Origin: CAYVQF01 sp964454015
GTDB taxonomy: Bacteria; Myxococcota_A; Bradymonadia; UBA4248
Assembly: GCA_964454015.1 (NCBI GenBank)
Contig: CAYVQF010000012.1
Location: 1-64,000 of the forward strand
Direction: 5' to 3'
DNA length: 64,000 bases
Below, piece by piece: positions 39,901 through 47,942 of the stretch. The position numbers and the translations under genes are program-made. The notes beneath the pieces are model-generated. The model was given only the letters and a program-made list of their open reading frames with translations, was not told where the DNA came from and did not search any database. Position 1 is the first letter of the stretch, and each line of letters starts with the position of its first letter.

Positions 39901-41015
39901 GCGCCTTCTGGGCGGAGTGCTTCCGCAGTGAGGGTTATGGCGCGGCCTTGCTCGAGAACGACGAGCGCATCCTGCAGACGGGCTATCGCTACGCCAATGG
40001 CGGCGAGTGCATGCCGGCGGTGGCCATCGCCGGGGGCGTCATCGAGCACCTGCGGCGCCACCCAGAGCTGGCGCCGGAGCGGGCCTACCTCTACCTGCCC
40101 ACCCTGTGCATGGCCTGTAATTTTCCGCAGTTTCCGGCCATGGCGCGCCTGGCCATCGAGGCGGCGGGGATCACTGGGGTGAAACTGGGGGAACAGAACC
40201 TGCTCAATCCGGGCGGGGCTCTGCCGGGGAATTTGGGGGTGCGCCTCTTCGAGAGTTCCCTGGTGGCGGGGCTGATCTACAAGCTCTACCATCGCAGCCG
40301 GGCCTACGCCTGTGACCCGCGGGAGGCGGAAGCGGCCTTTGTCGAGGCCGAGGCGCGCATGGCCTTGGCATTCCGGGGCGAGGGCGGGGTGCTGGCGGCC
40401 TTCAAAGAGGTGGTGCAGCGCTTCAGAGAGGTGCCCATGCACGCGCGCGCGGCCCTGCGCAAGCCCCGTGTGGCGGTCCTGGGTGACATCTACGTCAAGT
40501 ACAACGAGGTGGTGAACCAGGGCCTGGCCGAGCTCATCCACTCCCATGGGGCGGAGCTGGTCATCCCCTCGATGAGCGACCTGAGCTTCCACTTCCTCGA
40601 CGTGGACATTCGGGCTGGTCTCACGCGCCCTGAGGCGGCCACGACCTTGGCCCGTTTCGAGGCGCGCTACGAGAAGGTCGCGGCTGACCTCTTGGGGGAC
40701 GATGTGGAACCACCTTGGTCGGCGTGTGCGGCGCTCCTGGAGGCGCGCAACATCGCCCCAGAGCTCGCCGGGGAGACCTCGGTGAACGTGGGGCGGGCGC
40801 TCTACATGTTGGAGCATCGCCAGGTCGACGCCATCGTCCACGTCAACCCCATCTTTTGCTGCCCTGGGGTGCTGTCTTCCTCTCTGTTTAGGCGGCTCCA
40901 GCAGGACTATGGCGTGCCCATCGTAGACATTTTTTACGACGGCAGCGGAGAACCCAACCGGGTGCTGGTGCCGCATTTGACCTTCTTGCGGGCGGGCAGC
41001 AGCCCAGGAAGATGA
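36906..41015 (+). CDS. Giant 2-hydroxyacyl-CoA dehydratase activase-like protein (double ASKHA)
   Basis: 1,369 residues related to the activators of 2-hydroxyacyl-CoA dehydratases and benzoyl-CoA reductases: ATP-dependent, oxygen-sensitive iron-sulfur electron donors. Start is TTG 36906 with GAGGAG seven bases upstream. First ASKHA domain about 3-260, with cluster cysteines C116 (CAAGTGSFLEQ) and C156 (RCAVFAKSD). Second ASKHA about 305-560, with C430 (CAAGTGSFIEE) and C468 (RCTVYMERD). Then a DUF2229-like region (about 650-880: GLVEVLYHHRYASLW), and a dehydratase-subunit-like C-terminal part (about 990-1350: GGECMPAVAIAGG). This long architecture occurs in many anaerobes; the substrate is unknown. 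Confidence 0.87.
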   Translation: MRRLGIDIGSRFYSSVVLDGDDQILWADYREIQGDLAGCFARTRQRLEDAPCERVGISASVAAAADVLDSNLCTIRGAQVLLPGCCQVIAVGAQSFALLCFDASGTYQEHLGNPPCAAGTGSFLEQQAERLNLSPAQLAELAQAYTGPIPTIATRCAVFAKSDIIHRMQEGFGVEAICAGLCAGVGRSIVEALVKGRQLSPPVGVVGGVACNAKVVAAIGAALDLPVVVPERPWAAAAIGAALLGTRSRLPDAIEALLQRPQRETRAPLIAHPLRLVAAPPPRRVGDVEVSLASAATLAAYQDATLGIDVGSTSTKAALLDAAGALLVGLYTATRGEPLQAVQKLLLTLEAVLPGWRAKLRQAATTGSGRALVRRVFAADLELDEITAHATAAAFSYPEVDTLIEIGGQDAKFTRIHNGAVVHATMNYVCAAGTGSFIEEQARRLGVPLEAVSGLALGQVAPYTSDRCTVYMERDLNELSAQGWSRDAILAGVLFSVRDNYLAKVVGHQPMGQHVVFQGATARNAALVAAFEQYLGRTIHVPEACHLAGALGCALVARQQPAAESSLQVSLAPLGVALEGCTLCSNRCVLSVVRGPTGDLSWGAKCGREAGEGRRPVTKAASPFAQRHRRRPRPAPAAAPRGRLGLVEVLYHHRYASLWEDVLGRLGFETVRAGQAKAHLRAGKGLVDSDFCAPMILAHGAIEALGAAGVDAIFFPTLINDVEADAPPRQAFRDKTQESYFCYYSQYAPTIIAKAGALRLDAPVLSPRLALRHDAPEAMADAICSALQGPFAEVSREEVQSAFGGAWAAFAEAEAARLRAVPPLPEEGLAVVLLGRPYVVFEEALNLGLPALLEAQGVRLYWQDEIAVDAADRAQLGSTLEKMHWSYGKKILGAAQVAARTPNLFVVYLSCFRCSPDAFVMSFVKEIMAATGKPYLILQMDEHASAVGYQTRIEAALRSFATHCARPVPVPARPTIAPRPRPLEAGDTVLVPYISRLLSAFWAECFRSEGYGAALLENDERILQTGYRYANGGECMPAVAIAGGVIEHLRRHPELAPERAYLYLPTLCMACNFPQFPAMARLAIEAAGITGVKLGEQNLLNPGGALPGNLGVRLFESSLVAGLIYKLYHRSRAYACDPREAEAAFVEAEARMALAFRGEGGVLAAFKEVVQRFREVPMHARAALRKPRVAVLGDIYVKYNEVVNQGLAELIHSHGAELVIPSMSDLSFHFLDVDIRAGLTRPEAATTLARFEARYEKVAADLLGDDVEPPWSACAALLEARNIAPELAGETSVNVGRALYMLEHRQVDAIVHVNPIFCCPGVLSSSLFRRLQQDYGVPIVDIFYDGSGEPNRVLVPHLTFLRAGSSPGR

Positions 41016-41056
41016 GCACGGCCGAGAGCGTTCCAGGGGCTCCGGACCGGGGTGAG

Positions 41057-41506
41057 CTAGGTGTCGCCTCGTCGAGTGGGGCGACGAGGTCGCGCCTTTC
41101 TCAGGTAAAAACCCGTCACCATGCACCCTACCGCCATCCCCAACACCGGCAGCAGGGTGATGAGCCAGACGGCTACATCCCCACGGCTGGCGTCGGCACC
41201 AAGGGCGAAGGCCCAGCCCGGGTAGACGAGCATGACCAGAGCGGAGAAGAGCATCGACGCTGGGCCCAGCACGTTGGGTTGGTTGGCCGTCTTGGAACGA
41301 CGACGAAGCGCCAGGGTAGTCAGGATTCCCATAACCAGCATCAGCACCAGAGCCACTGGCCAGATGACGACAGGGAAGACCAAGACGCTCAAGTCGTCAG
41401 CATAAACGGGGCTGGGGCTGAGGCCCAAGGCGACGAGCGCCCCGACGCTGCCCCAGCGCCAGAGGCGCCGAAGAGAAGGTTGAGGAAAACGACGGACGCG
41501 CGTCAT
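41057..41506 (-). CDS. Small membrane protein, three to four helices
   Basis: 149 residues from MTRVRRFPQP. A signal-like helix ends in VYADD (about 18-36), followed by membrane segments VFPVVIWPVALVLMLVMGIL, ASMLFSALVMLVYPGWAFAL and VAVWLITLLPVLGMAVGCMV, and a basic tail. No family was recognised. It converges with the activase gene. Confidence 0.65.
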   Translation of the reverse strand: MTRVRRFPQPSLRRLWRWGSVGALVALGLSPSPVYADDLSVLVFPVVIWPVALVLMLVMGILTTLALRRRSKTANQPNVLGPASMLFSALVMLVYPGWAFALGADASRGDVAVWLITLLPVLGMAVGCMVTGFYLRKARPRRPTRRGDT

Positions 41507-41800
41507 GCGCGTCGTCGCCACGCCAGCTTGTCTGTCACCTCGGCGGGGCTCCCCTAATGGCGCTGCCCGGAACGAGGCCGGCGCTCTGTGGCGGTGCTTG
41601 GCCATCAGGGAGCTCACGCTAGTGGCTTCCTGCGCTGGTGCTTTCCTTCTCATAAGCAATCCATGAGTCAAAAGAAGAGGCGCTTGTCCAATCCCCGGAA
41701 AGGGGACACCAGGGTGCCGTTGTTGCCGTTTCTGGTCAACGGTCTGCCACTTCTGGCCTAGGTCGACGTTGTGTTTGGATCCACGTCCGATGGGGCGAGC

Positions 41801-41845
41801 GGCCGTCGCTGAATCGGCCGTCGCCCAATCGGCCGTCGCTCAATC
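41801..41845. repeat. 15-bp tandem repeat, 3 copies
   Basis: Three copies of GGCCGTCGCYSAATC at 41801, 41816 and 41831, running directly into the palindrome at 41845. Each copy carries one half-arm (CGGCCG) of that palindrome. Confidence 0.75.
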
Positions 41846-41866
41846 GGCCGACACATAGGTCGGCCG
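41845..41866. repeat. Dispersed palindrome, copy 1 (CGGCCGAC stem)
   Basis: CGGCCGAC-ACATAG-GTCGGCCG followed by GTACGGTTC and ATTTTGG. A second copy is at 63549-63570 with the same flank. One stem base pair differs between copies, A-T here and G-C there, changed on both sides. Confidence 0.7.
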
Positions 41867-41876
41867 GTACGGTTCG

Positions 41877-42056
41877 ATTTTGGTGTTGGGGATGATGGTC
41901 CGGCGAGGGATGATTTTGGTGTTGGGGATGATGGTCCGGCGAGGGATGACTTTGGTGTTGGGGATGATGGTCCGGCGAGGGATGACTTTGGTGTTGGGGT
42001 TGATGGTCCGGCGAGGGATGACTTTGGTGTTGGGGTTGATGGTCCGGCGAGGGATG
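41877..42056. repeat. 36-bp tandem repeat, 5 copies
   Basis: Five copies of a 36-bp unit containing ATGATGGTCCGGCGAGGGA, with only one or two differences between them; CGGCGAGGGA recurs at 41901, 41937, 41973, 42009 and 42045. There are no spacers, so it is not a CRISPR. Open frames through it are low-complexity artefacts of the repeat. Confidence 0.85.
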
Positions 42057-42313
42057 ACTTTGTGTGGCCACGGAAGCGACACCTTTCGTGTCGTTCGCGC
42101 TGGACATTGCTGGAGGGCGCATGTAGTGATGGCCAAAACGCCTGTGACTTGGACCCTTCCGGAGTCCAAGGCAAGGAAAACGCGCTCTGCAAGGCCCTTG
42201 GCCAACACAATTGGCTGGGCGTTCAAGGCATCGCCGCAGTGCCATCGATCCAGACGCTCTTGACGAAAGCCGCTCCGATTTCGCCGAAACGTTGAACCAC
42301 CAGGAGTCTCTTC

Positions 42314-43858
42314 ATGGACGTGACCGCCATGGTCGACCAGCTCGCCAACCTCCAAATTTTGAATCAGTTTCTGCTCTCCTTGTTGCTGATTATTCCCATG
42401 GTTTTGGTGGCTAGAACGGTCGTCGCCGGGACCCGCTACTCGGCCATATTGATTATCGTCATATTTGGCCTGACCATGGGCTACATCCTGGTCTCTACTG
42501 GCATCTCGACACCCGGTTTGCCGCAGTTTTCCCTCATCGATCTCCTCGGCCGGACCACGATCATCGCTTTGACCGTCTCCTTTTTCGTCGGCGGCCAGGA
42601 GCTGCGCAAGATCTTTGGCAACATCAAAATGGAACCCGACACCACGGTCGAGCTCTCCACGGAGGAGACCGTGCTCGGGACCGGGCGCACCCATTTTTTC
42701 TTCATCCTCCGCTCCTTCTTCCTCCTCATCGGGATTGAAGCGCTCTATCGCATGATCCTGGGCTTGAGCTTCAGCGATCTCAGCCGCTTCTACCCGATCA
42801 TCGCCTACCTCGGTCTGATTGGCGCTACGATCGTCATCGACAACCGCGCCAAAGTCGCCAACAAGCGCCGCTACATCAAGCTGGGACTGGCCGAGACCGT
42901 CGCCATCCTCGGGGTGCTGCTGGCCTCTTATGGGATCGCCCAGTGGATCAAGCCCCTCATCGCCTTGCCGCAGATCTTCTTCGCCATGGTCATCTCCGCC
43001 GGCTTGGGCGCCCTGCTGTATCGATGGCGTTTTGGTCCCACGATCCGCGCCTTGCTCTTCGCTGGCATACCCGTGGTCCTCGCGGCGAACTTCATGATCG
43101 GTGGCTCCCGCATCGGTGACGCCTTCTCGATCACCGGGATGAACGCCGTCCTCGCCTATGGCTTCTTCGGGCAAATGTTCTGGATGTTTGGCGGCATTAC
43201 GGTCTTGATCCTTTTCGCCAAGACTTGCAACGCCCGCAACCTCGCCCCGGCGATGGCGGGCTCCTTGAGCCACTCGGGCCTCACGGGCGCCTGCACCGCC
43301 GGTGACCTCGGGGACATCGCCGCCTATCGCGCGCCGATCATGATCAATGTCCCTTTCTTTGGGCATATCTTCGTCTTCTCCATCCTGGCGATGAGCGCAG
43401 AGAACGGTCGACTCCTCCTGTGGCCTTCCCTGTTGATTGTTTTGATTGGCATCGTCCTGACGGCGTTCGCCTTGCGCACCCTGCGCCGCGCCGAGGGCGC
43501 TGACGCCAAAGAAGTCAAAGGTCTGATGCAGTTCTCCTTTGGCTGGCAGCTCTGTGCCGTCTTCGGTGGTTTCGTCATGCTCAGCTTGGCCTCCATGTCG
43601 CTGGACTTCACCTCCATGGCTGTTGCCTCGGGTATCTCCCACTTCGGGCTCTTTGCGGCCATTCAAGGAGAAATGTTCGGAAGCGAAGCTTCGAGCTTGA
43701 TTCCCTTCATCTTTTCCATGCCCTTTTTGGTGCACCCCTTGGTCTTCTTCATGTTCGGTCGCGCCATGGAGCGCAACGGTGAGATGCCGCGCGTTCCCGT
43801 CTTCATCCTGGCGTGCATCGGCATCATGGGCCTGGTCTACGCCATGAGCGCTACCTGA
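42314..43858 (+). CDS. Polytopic membrane protein, putative transporter
   Basis: 514 residues with about 12 hydrophobic segments; AGGAG lies seven bases before the ATG. Distinctive loops: GTRYSAILI near the start, SLSHSGLTGACTAGDLGDIAAYRAP in the middle and GSEASSLIPFIFSMPFLVHP near the end. The overall look (two similar halves with a Gly/Ser-rich re-entrant loop) resembles secondary transporters such as GltS-type glutamate carriers, but I cannot place it in a family. It precedes a Na+/solute symporter and the Kor operon. Confidence 0.75.
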   Translation: MDVTAMVDQLANLQILNQFLLSLLLIIPMVLVARTVVAGTRYSAILIIVIFGLTMGYILVSTGISTPGLPQFSLIDLLGRTTIIALTVSFFVGGQELRKIFGNIKMEPDTTVELSTEETVLGTGRTHFFFILRSFFLLIGIEALYRMILGLSFSDLSRFYPIIAYLGLIGATIVIDNRAKVANKRRYIKLGLAETVAILGVLLASYGIAQWIKPLIALPQIFFAMVISAGLGALLYRWRFGPTIRALLFAGIPVVLAANFMIGGSRIGDAFSITGMNAVLAYGFFGQMFWMFGGITVLILFAKTCNARNLAPAMAGSLSHSGLTGACTAGDLGDIAAYRAPIMINVPFFGHIFVFSILAMSAENGRLLLWPSLLIVLIGIVLTAFALRTLRRAEGADAKEVKGLMQFSFGWQLCAVFGGFVMLSLASMSLDFTSMAVASGISHFGLFAAIQGEMFGSEASSLIPFIFSMPFLVHPLVFFMFGRAMERNGEMPRVPVFILACIGIMGLVYAMSAT

Positions 43859-43885
43859 CGCAGCACCTGGATGGGGGGCGTGGGT

Positions 43886-43960
43886 AGGAACGAGGAACCA
43901 GTAGGGGTCGACCTGCGCGTCGGCCCGTCTGCGGGTGTCTCAATGGAGCGAGGAACGAGG
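43886..43960. repeat. Dispersed repeat related to the 72-bp array (single copy)
   Basis: Contains AACGAGGAACCAGTAGGGG, a palindrome GGGTCGAC-CTGCGC-GTCGGCCC (43905-43926) and TCTGCGGGTGTC, all as in the array at 50076-50353. The stem keeps pairing through a G-T wobble. Confidence 0.75.
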
Positions 43961-44039
43961 GGCTTTTCTCTATTATTTGAATGATGTGGACTTCGCCTTG
44001 CCTTGCGAGTAGGTTGCGCGGCGGCTTCGGGTGAAGGGG

Positions 44040-44064
44040 CGAGGCGCCATGGTGTGGCGCCTCG
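44040..44064 (+). promoter_or_regulatory. Leader hairpin before the sodium symporter gene
   Basis: Perfect 10-bp stem CGAGGCGCCA / TGGCGCCTCG with a 5-base loop, ending 25 bases before the ATG at 44090, just upstream of the ribosome-binding site. It could modulate translation or serve as an operator. Confidence 0.5.
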
Positions 44065-44089
44065 CACGACCCGCTCGTGGAGAGCTTGG

Positions 44090-45562
44090 ATGAGCGTTTA
44101 TCTCTTGGTTGTTGTGGCCTATTTTGTAGGCGTGACCTTGGTCTCCGTCTTTACCCGAAAAGTCGCGAGCCGCTCGGCTGCGGACTTCTTGGTCGCTGGT
44201 CGGAACCTTGGGGTCGTGGCCTGTGCTGCGGTGGTCGCCGCGGAGTGGCTCGGCGGGATGAGCACGATAGGCGTGAGTGAAAAAGCTTACACCACCGGGA
44301 CTTTGCAGCCCATACTTTATAACATTTCTACGGCGTTGGGGATGGTGATCATCGGCTTTACCGTGGCGCGCCATTACCGGGAGCGCCAGGTTCACACGGT
44401 CAGCGAGATGCTGAAGAGCCTCTTCGGCCAGAGCGCCAGCTCGGTGTCGGCCGTCGCCTTTCTCTTGGCCTACATCACCTTGGCATACGTCCAGTTGCAG
44501 ACCTGCGCCAGCGTCGTCGCGCCGCTCTTCGACATCAATTGGACCGTGGCGGTGTTGATCTCCTCGGCCCTGATCACGCTCTACACCTACATTGGCGGGA
44601 TGCACGCCCTGGCCATCACGGGGATCATTCACCTGGTGGCCATGTTTGGGGGCATTGGGATCGCCCTGTCTGTAGGCTTGGTCAAGGTTGAGGCATTGGG
44701 CGGCTTGACGGCGCGGCTCATCGAGATGGGTTCGCCAGAGAATATGTACAATCCCTTTAGCGCCGGCTTCTCCCAGGCTTTCAACTTGGTCTTGGGCGGG
44801 GTTCTGGGTGGCATGGCGGGCCAGGCCAGTATTCAGCCGATTTTTGCGGCCAAAAGTGCGCTGACGGCGAAACGGGCGGCGGTCCTCTCGGCTTTCATCG
44901 TCGCCCCCTTTGGCATCATGGTGGCTTTCCTGGGGCTCATCGCCCGGACGGGCCATTTCTTCGACACGGCAGCGGTGACCAACCCCAAGCTGATCCTGCC
45001 GCTCTTGATGACCACTCCGGAATTCATCCACCCCATCCTCGGTGGTTTGGCGCTTGCGGGGATCCTGGCGGCGATCCTGTCGACGGTGGGGCCGGTCAAT
45101 TTTGCCGTGGTCACCATCGCCACCAAAGACATCTACCATGGGATTTTGAATCGCAGCGCCGTGGACCAGAACTTGGTGACGACAGCGCGGCGCTTGGTCT
45201 TGGTGGTCAACGTGATCACCATCCCCTTGGCGCTGTGGCTGCACGCGGCGGTCTTGGATGCGGCCTATGTCTCCTATGCCATTCGCGCCATTGGTGCCAT
45301 CGTCATCCTCCTAGGGATCTATGCGCGCGGCTGGATCAGCCCTGAGGCCGTGCGGCTGACCTTCGGAGTGGGCACCTTGGCGATCGTCGTCGCCGTGGTG
45401 GCCAAGCGCTTTGGGTGGTTTGATGTCCACGAGACCTTTGTTGGTGTTGGGACGGCGGTGGTGTGTGTGCTGCTCGGCAATCTGTGGACCAAAATGAAGG
45501 GCCGTGCGCTGAGCGATGGTGGTGGAAGTGCAGCCGACGACGATGACTCAAGCAAGCAATAA
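44090..45562 (+). CDS. Sodium:solute symporter (SSS family)
   Basis: 490 residues with 13 or so membrane segments. Family signatures: FLVAGRNLG after TM1, a Gly-rich region GGMAGQASIQP near the middle, and ILSTVGPVNFAVVTIATKDIY. GGAG lies about seven bases before ATG 44090. The C-terminus is a short acidic tail. The carried solute is not predictable, but the downstream CoA-transferase/ferredoxin oxidoreductase operon suggests an organic acid. Confidence 0.88.
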   Translation: MSVYLLVVVAYFVGVTLVSVFTRKVASRSAADFLVAGRNLGVVACAAVVAAEWLGGMSTIGVSEKAYTTGTLQPILYNISTALGMVIIGFTVARHYRERQVHTVSEMLKSLFGQSASSVSAVAFLLAYITLAYVQLQTCASVVAPLFDINWTVAVLISSALITLYTYIGGMHALAITGIIHLVAMFGGIGIALSVGLVKVEALGGLTARLIEMGSPENMYNPFSAGFSQAFNLVLGGVLGGMAGQASIQPIFAAKSALTAKRAAVLSAFIVAPFGIMVAFLGLIARTGHFFDTAAVTNPKLILPLLMTTPEFIHPILGGLALAGILAAILSTVGPVNFAVVTIATKDIYHGILNRSAVDQNLVTTARRLVLVVNVITIPLALWLHAAVLDAAYVSYAIRAIGAIVILLGIYARGWISPEAVRLTFGVGTLAIVVAVVAKRFGWFDVHETFVGVGTAVVCVLLGNLWTKMKGRALSDGGGSAADDDDSSKQ

Positions 45563-45610
45563 CCCTAGAATTCGTGTGTAACGGCGGTCAGGACGAGGAG
45601 TGAGGTGGCG

Positions 45611-46828
45611 ATGGTTGAGAGCGCTCTCCCCTTGCAGGGGTTGAAGGTGCTGGAGCTGGCCAATGTCTTGGCCGGGCCCAGCGTGGGCATGTTTTTGGCC
45701 GAGCTTGGCGCGGAAGTCGTCAAAGTCGAGAATCCCCGTACCGGTGGCGATGTCACCCGCTTGTGGAAGCTCCCGTCGGAGGACCCCGAGGGGGACGTGT
45801 CGGGGTATTTTTCCTGCGTGAACTGGGGCAAACGCTCGGTGGCCATCGATCTCACCGCGCCTGAGGGCTTGGCGTTGGTCCACGCCCTCGGTGCCGACAG
45901 TGACATCATTTTGTCGAGCTACAAGCCGGGGGATGCGGAGAAGCTCCAGGTCGACTATGCGACCTTCAAGGCCCGCAACCGGCGGGTGATCTATGCCCAT
46001 ATCACGGGCTACGGCGCCCACAATCACCGGGCGGGCTACGACGCCATCGTGCAAGCCGAGAGTGGCTACACCCAAATGAACGGGCAGCCCGATGGGCCGC
46101 CGACGAAGATGCCCGTGGCGCTCATGGATGTCTTGGCCGCCCATCACCTCAAGGAGGGGCTGCTGCTGGCGCTTCTGCAGCGCGAGCGTAGTGGGGAAGG
46201 GCACTATATCGAGGCGTCTCTGATCCGCGCTGGGGTGGCTTCCTTGGTCAACCAGGCGACGAATTGGTTGGTGGGCCACACCCTGCCTCGGCGCCTGGGT
46301 TCAGATCATCCGAACATCGTGCCCTACGGGACCATCTTCAACACCGCCGATGACAAAGCCATCGTCCTCGCCGTGGGCACGGAGAAGCAGTTCGCCCAGC
46401 TCTGCGCGCTCTTGGGGGTCGAGGCATTGGCCAGCGATCCCCGCTTCAGCCGCAACCAGAACCGGGTGCGCAACAAAGCAGCCCTGATGGAGGTCCTCCA
46501 CGCGCGCATCGCCACCTTCAGTCGCGACGAGATTCTGGGGCGCCTGGCCCAGCTCGCCATTCCCGCCGGTGGGGTCTTCGATATGCAGGAGGTCTTTGAG
46601 CAGCCCGAGGCGCAGGCGATGCTCATGACTTCTGCCACCGAGGGTGGAGACCCGATCCAGGGGGTGCGTTCAGTGGCCTTCACGGCCGATTTCTGCCCGG
46701 GAGAAAGCCAGGTCTTACCGCCACCGAGCTACGGGTCTCACACCCGGGACGTCCTTGCGCACCGCCTCGGTCTGCAAGCCGCCGAGATTGAGGCGCTCAT
46801 CGAGAGAGGAGTCATTCATGCACGTTGA
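45611..46828 (+). CDS. CaiB/BaiF family CoA-transferase
   Basis: Class III CoA-transferase, moving CoA between organic acids. 405 residues, typical length. N-terminal Rossmann LKVLELANVLAGPSVGMFLAELGAEVVKVE (split here: about 11-40), TAPEGLALV, and catalytic Asp D173 in VALMDVLAAHH. ATG 45611 has GAGG five bases upstream; a GTG at 45605 is an alternative. Its end overlaps korA by 11 bases, so the enzyme probably supplies or consumes an acyl-CoA of the adjacent oxidoreductase. Confidence 0.9.
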   Translation: MVESALPLQGLKVLELANVLAGPSVGMFLAELGAEVVKVENPRTGGDVTRLWKLPSEDPEGDVSGYFSCVNWGKRSVAIDLTAPEGLALVHALGADSDIILSSYKPGDAEKLQVDYATFKARNRRVIYAHITGYGAHNHRAGYDAIVQAESGYTQMNGQPDGPPTKMPVALMDVLAAHHLKEGLLLALLQRERSGEGHYIEASLIRAGVASLVNQATNWLVGHTLPRRLGSDHPNIVPYGTIFNTADDKAIVLAVGTEKQFAQLCALLGVEALASDPRFSRNQNRVRNKAALMEVLHARIATFSRDEILGRLAQLAIPAGGVFDMQEVFEQPEAQAMLMTSATEGGDPIQGVRSVAFTADFCPGESQVLPPPSYGSHTRDVLAHRLGLQAAEIEALIERGVIHAR

Positions 46829-47942
46829 GCCAACCCCACAGCCGACGCTCATCGACGCCTCGCGCTTGGTCATCGAGGCCATGGCGAGGGCGGGGGCTGA
46901 TGCCTTCATCGGTTATCCCATCACGCCGGCCAACCATCTCTACCGCTACGCTAGCGAGCGGATGCCCATGATGATGCCAGCCCCCGACGAGATCACCACG
47001 GTCCAGTGGATGACTGGGCTGGGGATCACGGGCAAGATCCCCGTGACGGCCACCTCCTTTCCGGGCTATGCCCTGATGGTCGAGTCCATCAACATGGCCT
47101 TCATGATGGAGATCCCCATGGTCATCGTCCTGGTTCAGCGCCTGGGGCCGGCCACCGGGACGGCCACCTGTGGCGCCCAGGGCGATCTGTTGCTCCTGCG
47201 GGGCACGATCTCCGGTGGGCATCCCCTGCCAGTCCTGGCGACGAGCAGCTTCGCCGATGCCTGGACCCTCTCCGCTGAGGCGGTCAAGCTCGCCGTGCGC
47301 TTGCGCACGCCCGTGGTCCTGCTGACCACCAAAGAAGAGATGATGACCGCCAAGAGTTACGACGTGTCCACACTCCCGCCCATCACCCCGACGGCCTTGG
47401 ACACCTACGGGGGCGACGCCCCGTACTGCACCTATGCCGTCGATGATCCCCATGGGGTGCCGCGCTTTTTGCCTGCTGGCAATGACCGTCACCAGGTGCG
47501 CTACAACGCCTCGACCCATGATCCCTGCGGCTTGCTCCAGCACACTTCGCCGGCTGCCATGGCCAACACCCGCCGCTTGGAGAACAAGATCCGCCACAAT
47601 CTCGCCTCATTCACTTTCTATGACTATGACCCCCAGCAAGGGGCGGCGACCCTGGTGGTGGCGCAGGGCATCTGCGCTGCCGCCGCCAAGGACGCCGTCA
47701 TGGCGCTGCGACTCGGCAACAAGGCGGTCTCCTTGTTGATCCCCAAAACCCTCGTGCCTGTCGCCCCGGTCTACTTCGAGATGATGGCCGCCTATGAGCG
47801 CGTCGTCATTGTCGAAGAGAACATCAACGGCCAGCTTGCGGAGCTCTTCTTCGGGGCCCAGCCGCCGGCGCAGGTCCGCACCCTGGGTGCCTTGGGGAGG
47901 ATGATCACGCCCGCCGAAATCATCGCGGAGGTAGAAGCATGA
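46818..47942 (+). CDS. korA: 2-oxoacid:ferredoxin oxidoreductase, alpha subunit
   Basis: Part of an oxygen-sensitive enzyme converting a 2-oxoacid and CoA to acyl-CoA, CO2 and reduced ferredoxin. 374 residues; the conserved substrate loop GYPITP is at 32-37, and the C-terminal transketolase-like domain ends with VIVEENINGQLAELF, characteristic of KorA. The alpha subunit lacks an N-terminal gamma fusion; gamma is instead fused to beta in the next gene. Overlaps caiB upstream (11 bases) and korB downstream (ATGA). Confidence 0.9.
   Translation: MHVEPTPQPTLIDASRLVIEAMARAGADAFIGYPITPANHLYRYASERMPMMMPAPDEITTVQWMTGLGITGKIPVTATSFPGYALMVESINMAFMMEIPMVIVLVQRLGPATGTATCGAQGDLLLLRGTISGGHPLPVLATSSFADAWTLSAEAVKLAVRLRTPVVLLTTKEEMMTAKSYDVSTLPPITPTALDTYGGDAPYCTYAVDDPHGVPRFLPAGNDRHQVRYNASTHDPCGLLQHTSPAAMANTRRLENKIRHNLASFTFYDYDPQQGAATLVVAQGICAAAAKDAVMALRLGNKAVSLLIPKTLVPVAPVYFEMMAAYERVVIVEENINGQLAELFFGAQPPAQVRTLGALGRMITPAEIIAEVEA

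Larger units (their letters stand above)
41507..42313. other. 807-bp repeat-rich intergenic region
   Basis: No credible gene. It holds a 15-bp triplet repeat (41801-41845), a palindrome (41845-41866) and a 36-bp tandem array (41877-42056), each listed separately. A partial TTTGGATCCACG motif is at 41774-41785. The remaining 250 bases up to the transporter gene show only a weak hairpin (CGACAC / GTGTCG near 42080). Confidence 0.6.

Noticed and set aside
38676..41126. Minus-strand frame of 816 codons opposite the activase
   Set aside because: Same mirror-frame effect; the activase has conserved cluster motifs.
41877..42056. 36-bp repeats as a CRISPR array
   Set aside because: Units are directly adjacent with no spacers, and there are no cas genes in the window.
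41840..43735. Minus-strand frame of 631 codons across the 36-bp repeats and the transporter
   Set aside because: Low-complexity repeat translation joined to an antisense of a membrane protein.
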